Of a DNA stretch of 64,000 nucleotides, positions 63,507 through 64,000 are shown in pieces. Origin of the DNA: Thalassospira australica. Its GTDB lineage: Bacteria > Pseudomonadota > Alphaproteobacteria > Rhodospirillales > Thalassospiraceae. Under the pieces are notes generated by a model, which did not search any database, had not been told where the DNA came from, and saw only the letters and a list, made by a program, of their open reading frames with translations. Position 1 is the first letter of the stretch. Each line of letters opens with the position of its first letter. Made by a program: the position numbers and the translations under genes. Where the stretch lies: the NCBI RefSeq assembly GCF_000763295.1, contig NZ_JRJE01000020.1, positions 248,001 to 312,000 of the forward strand. Direction: 5' to 3'.

Positions 63507-63923
63507 ATGAGCGGGAAAAAGCCCACCTATGACATTACCGATACCCCGGCAAGCAAGACGGAAAATCTTGCCGCACCGGGTACGCACGACCAAAAGGCGG
63601 TTGCGCTTCGGTATAAGCATGGCAAGGACAATGCCCCGACACTAAGCGCCAAGGGCGAAGGCAGCGTTGCGGAACAGATCTTGCAAGTTGCTTTTGCCAA
63701 TGGCGTCAAGGTCCGCAAAGACAGTGACCTTGCCGAAATTTTGATGGCTGTTGAGGTCGAAAGCGAAATTCCGCTGGAGGCTTTTGCAGCAGTCGCCGAG
63801 ATTTTGAACTATATATATCGGATCAATCGCATTTATGGCGGTTCGACGCGCAGTCAGTCTGATCCCGAAGATCAGATCATATCTGCGCCAACAACTGACC
63901 GAAACGGGGAAGGCGCATCATGA
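63507..63923 (+). CDS. FlhB C-terminal-domain homologue (FhlB-like)
   Basis: A 138-residue cytosolic protein. Residues 30-115 match the cytoplasmic domain of FlhB after the cleavage site ('KAVALRYKHGKDNAPTLSAKG' and 'SDLAEILMAVEVESEIPLEAF'). The NPTH site and membrane helices are absent. Such FlhB-C-like proteins accompany flagellar genes and may replace the cleaved fragment at the export gate. ATG at 63507 follows AAGGA by 5 nt. It overlaps the next start by 4 bp (ATGA). Confidence 0.88.
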   Translation: MSGKKPTYDITDTPASKTENLAAPGTHDQKAVALRYKHGKDNAPTLSAKGEGSVAEQILQVAFANGVKVRKDSDLAEILMAVEVESEIPLEAFAAVAEILNYIYRINRIYGGSTRSQSDPEDQIISAPTTDRNGEGAS

Positions 63924-64000
63924 GCCCAGAACAATTCAAGCCCGATCAGTTCAAGAACGACCTGAAGCGCGTCCTGTCCCTGATCCGGACCGGTCAGCGA
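63920..64000 (+). CDS. Start of an unidentified gene (3' end outside window)
   Basis: ATG at 63920 overlaps the stop of the FlhB-C homologue by 4 bp. 27 codons are visible ('MSPEQFKPDQFKNDLKRVLS'), with no recognisable motif. Translational coupling suggests a flagellar or regulatory partner, but the product cannot be named. Confidence 0.5.
   Translation, partial: MSPEQFKPDQFKNDLKRVLSLIRTGQR

Overview
The window looks like a chromosomal segment of a marine alphaproteobacterium of the Rhodospirillales, most like Thalassospira. This rests on several clues. A eukaryote-like NADP isocitrate dehydrogenase, alaS and recA lie in one neighbourhood. recA carries an alphaproteobacterial GTTC-N7-GTTC LexA box. 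The cell-cycle kinase gene cckA sits directly downstream of flhB. GC content is moderate. The genus is inferred from gene content and order; no database was searched.

Left part (1-7.6 kb): the end of a tandem-domain CaiB/BaiF CoA-transferase; a glutamine amidotransferase and an exported protein of unknown function divergent from a MarR regulator with an unusual cysteine cluster; icd; and an AraC regulator. From 7.6 to 15.3 kb lies the most unusual locus. Two very large exported proteins built from tectonin-type beta-propeller repeats flank a TPR-secretin lipoprotein. A leader rich in inverted repeats precedes the first gene. I do not know a described system with this make-up.

Middle part (15-34 kb): pirin, a DUF2059 protein, wrbA, glpQ, a MoxR ATPase with its VWA partner, AraC and TetR regulators, and a TetR-controlled polyamine-type ABC transporter operon (binding protein, two permeases, ATPase) that continues into a metallo-beta-lactamase-fold hydrolase and an aldehyde dehydrogenase. 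Then come a lipoprotein, a TPR protein, a DUF2254 membrane protein and an AraC-GyrI regulator.

34-46 kb: a probable PD-(D/E)XK nuclease gene sits between two copies of the alaS terminator region, which suggests an insertion. alaS follows, then a small-protein stress cluster (two entericidin-like lipoproteins, DUF1328, GNAT), an exported alpha/beta hydrolase divergent from a membrane-anchored AraC regulator, recA, a NikR-like regulator, an EamA exporter and a PH-domain membrane protein.

46-53.6 kb: a nitric-oxide detoxification group (NsrR-like Rrf2 regulator, group III truncated haemoglobin, flavohaemoglobin) with matching GCAT-N5-ATGC dyads, surrounded by three paralogous orphan periplasmic binding proteins, then a cation/calcium exchanger. 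53.6-56.3 kb is an AT-rich patch with a receiver-domain remnant, a DUF1611 protein and a shortened amino-acid racemase.

Right end (56.3-64 kb): cckA and flagellar genes (flhB, fliR, fliQ / fliE, flgC, flgB) on the minus strand, with csrA and a FlhB C-terminal homologue divergent on the plus strand. No tRNA, rRNA, CRISPR array or intact insertion sequence was seen.
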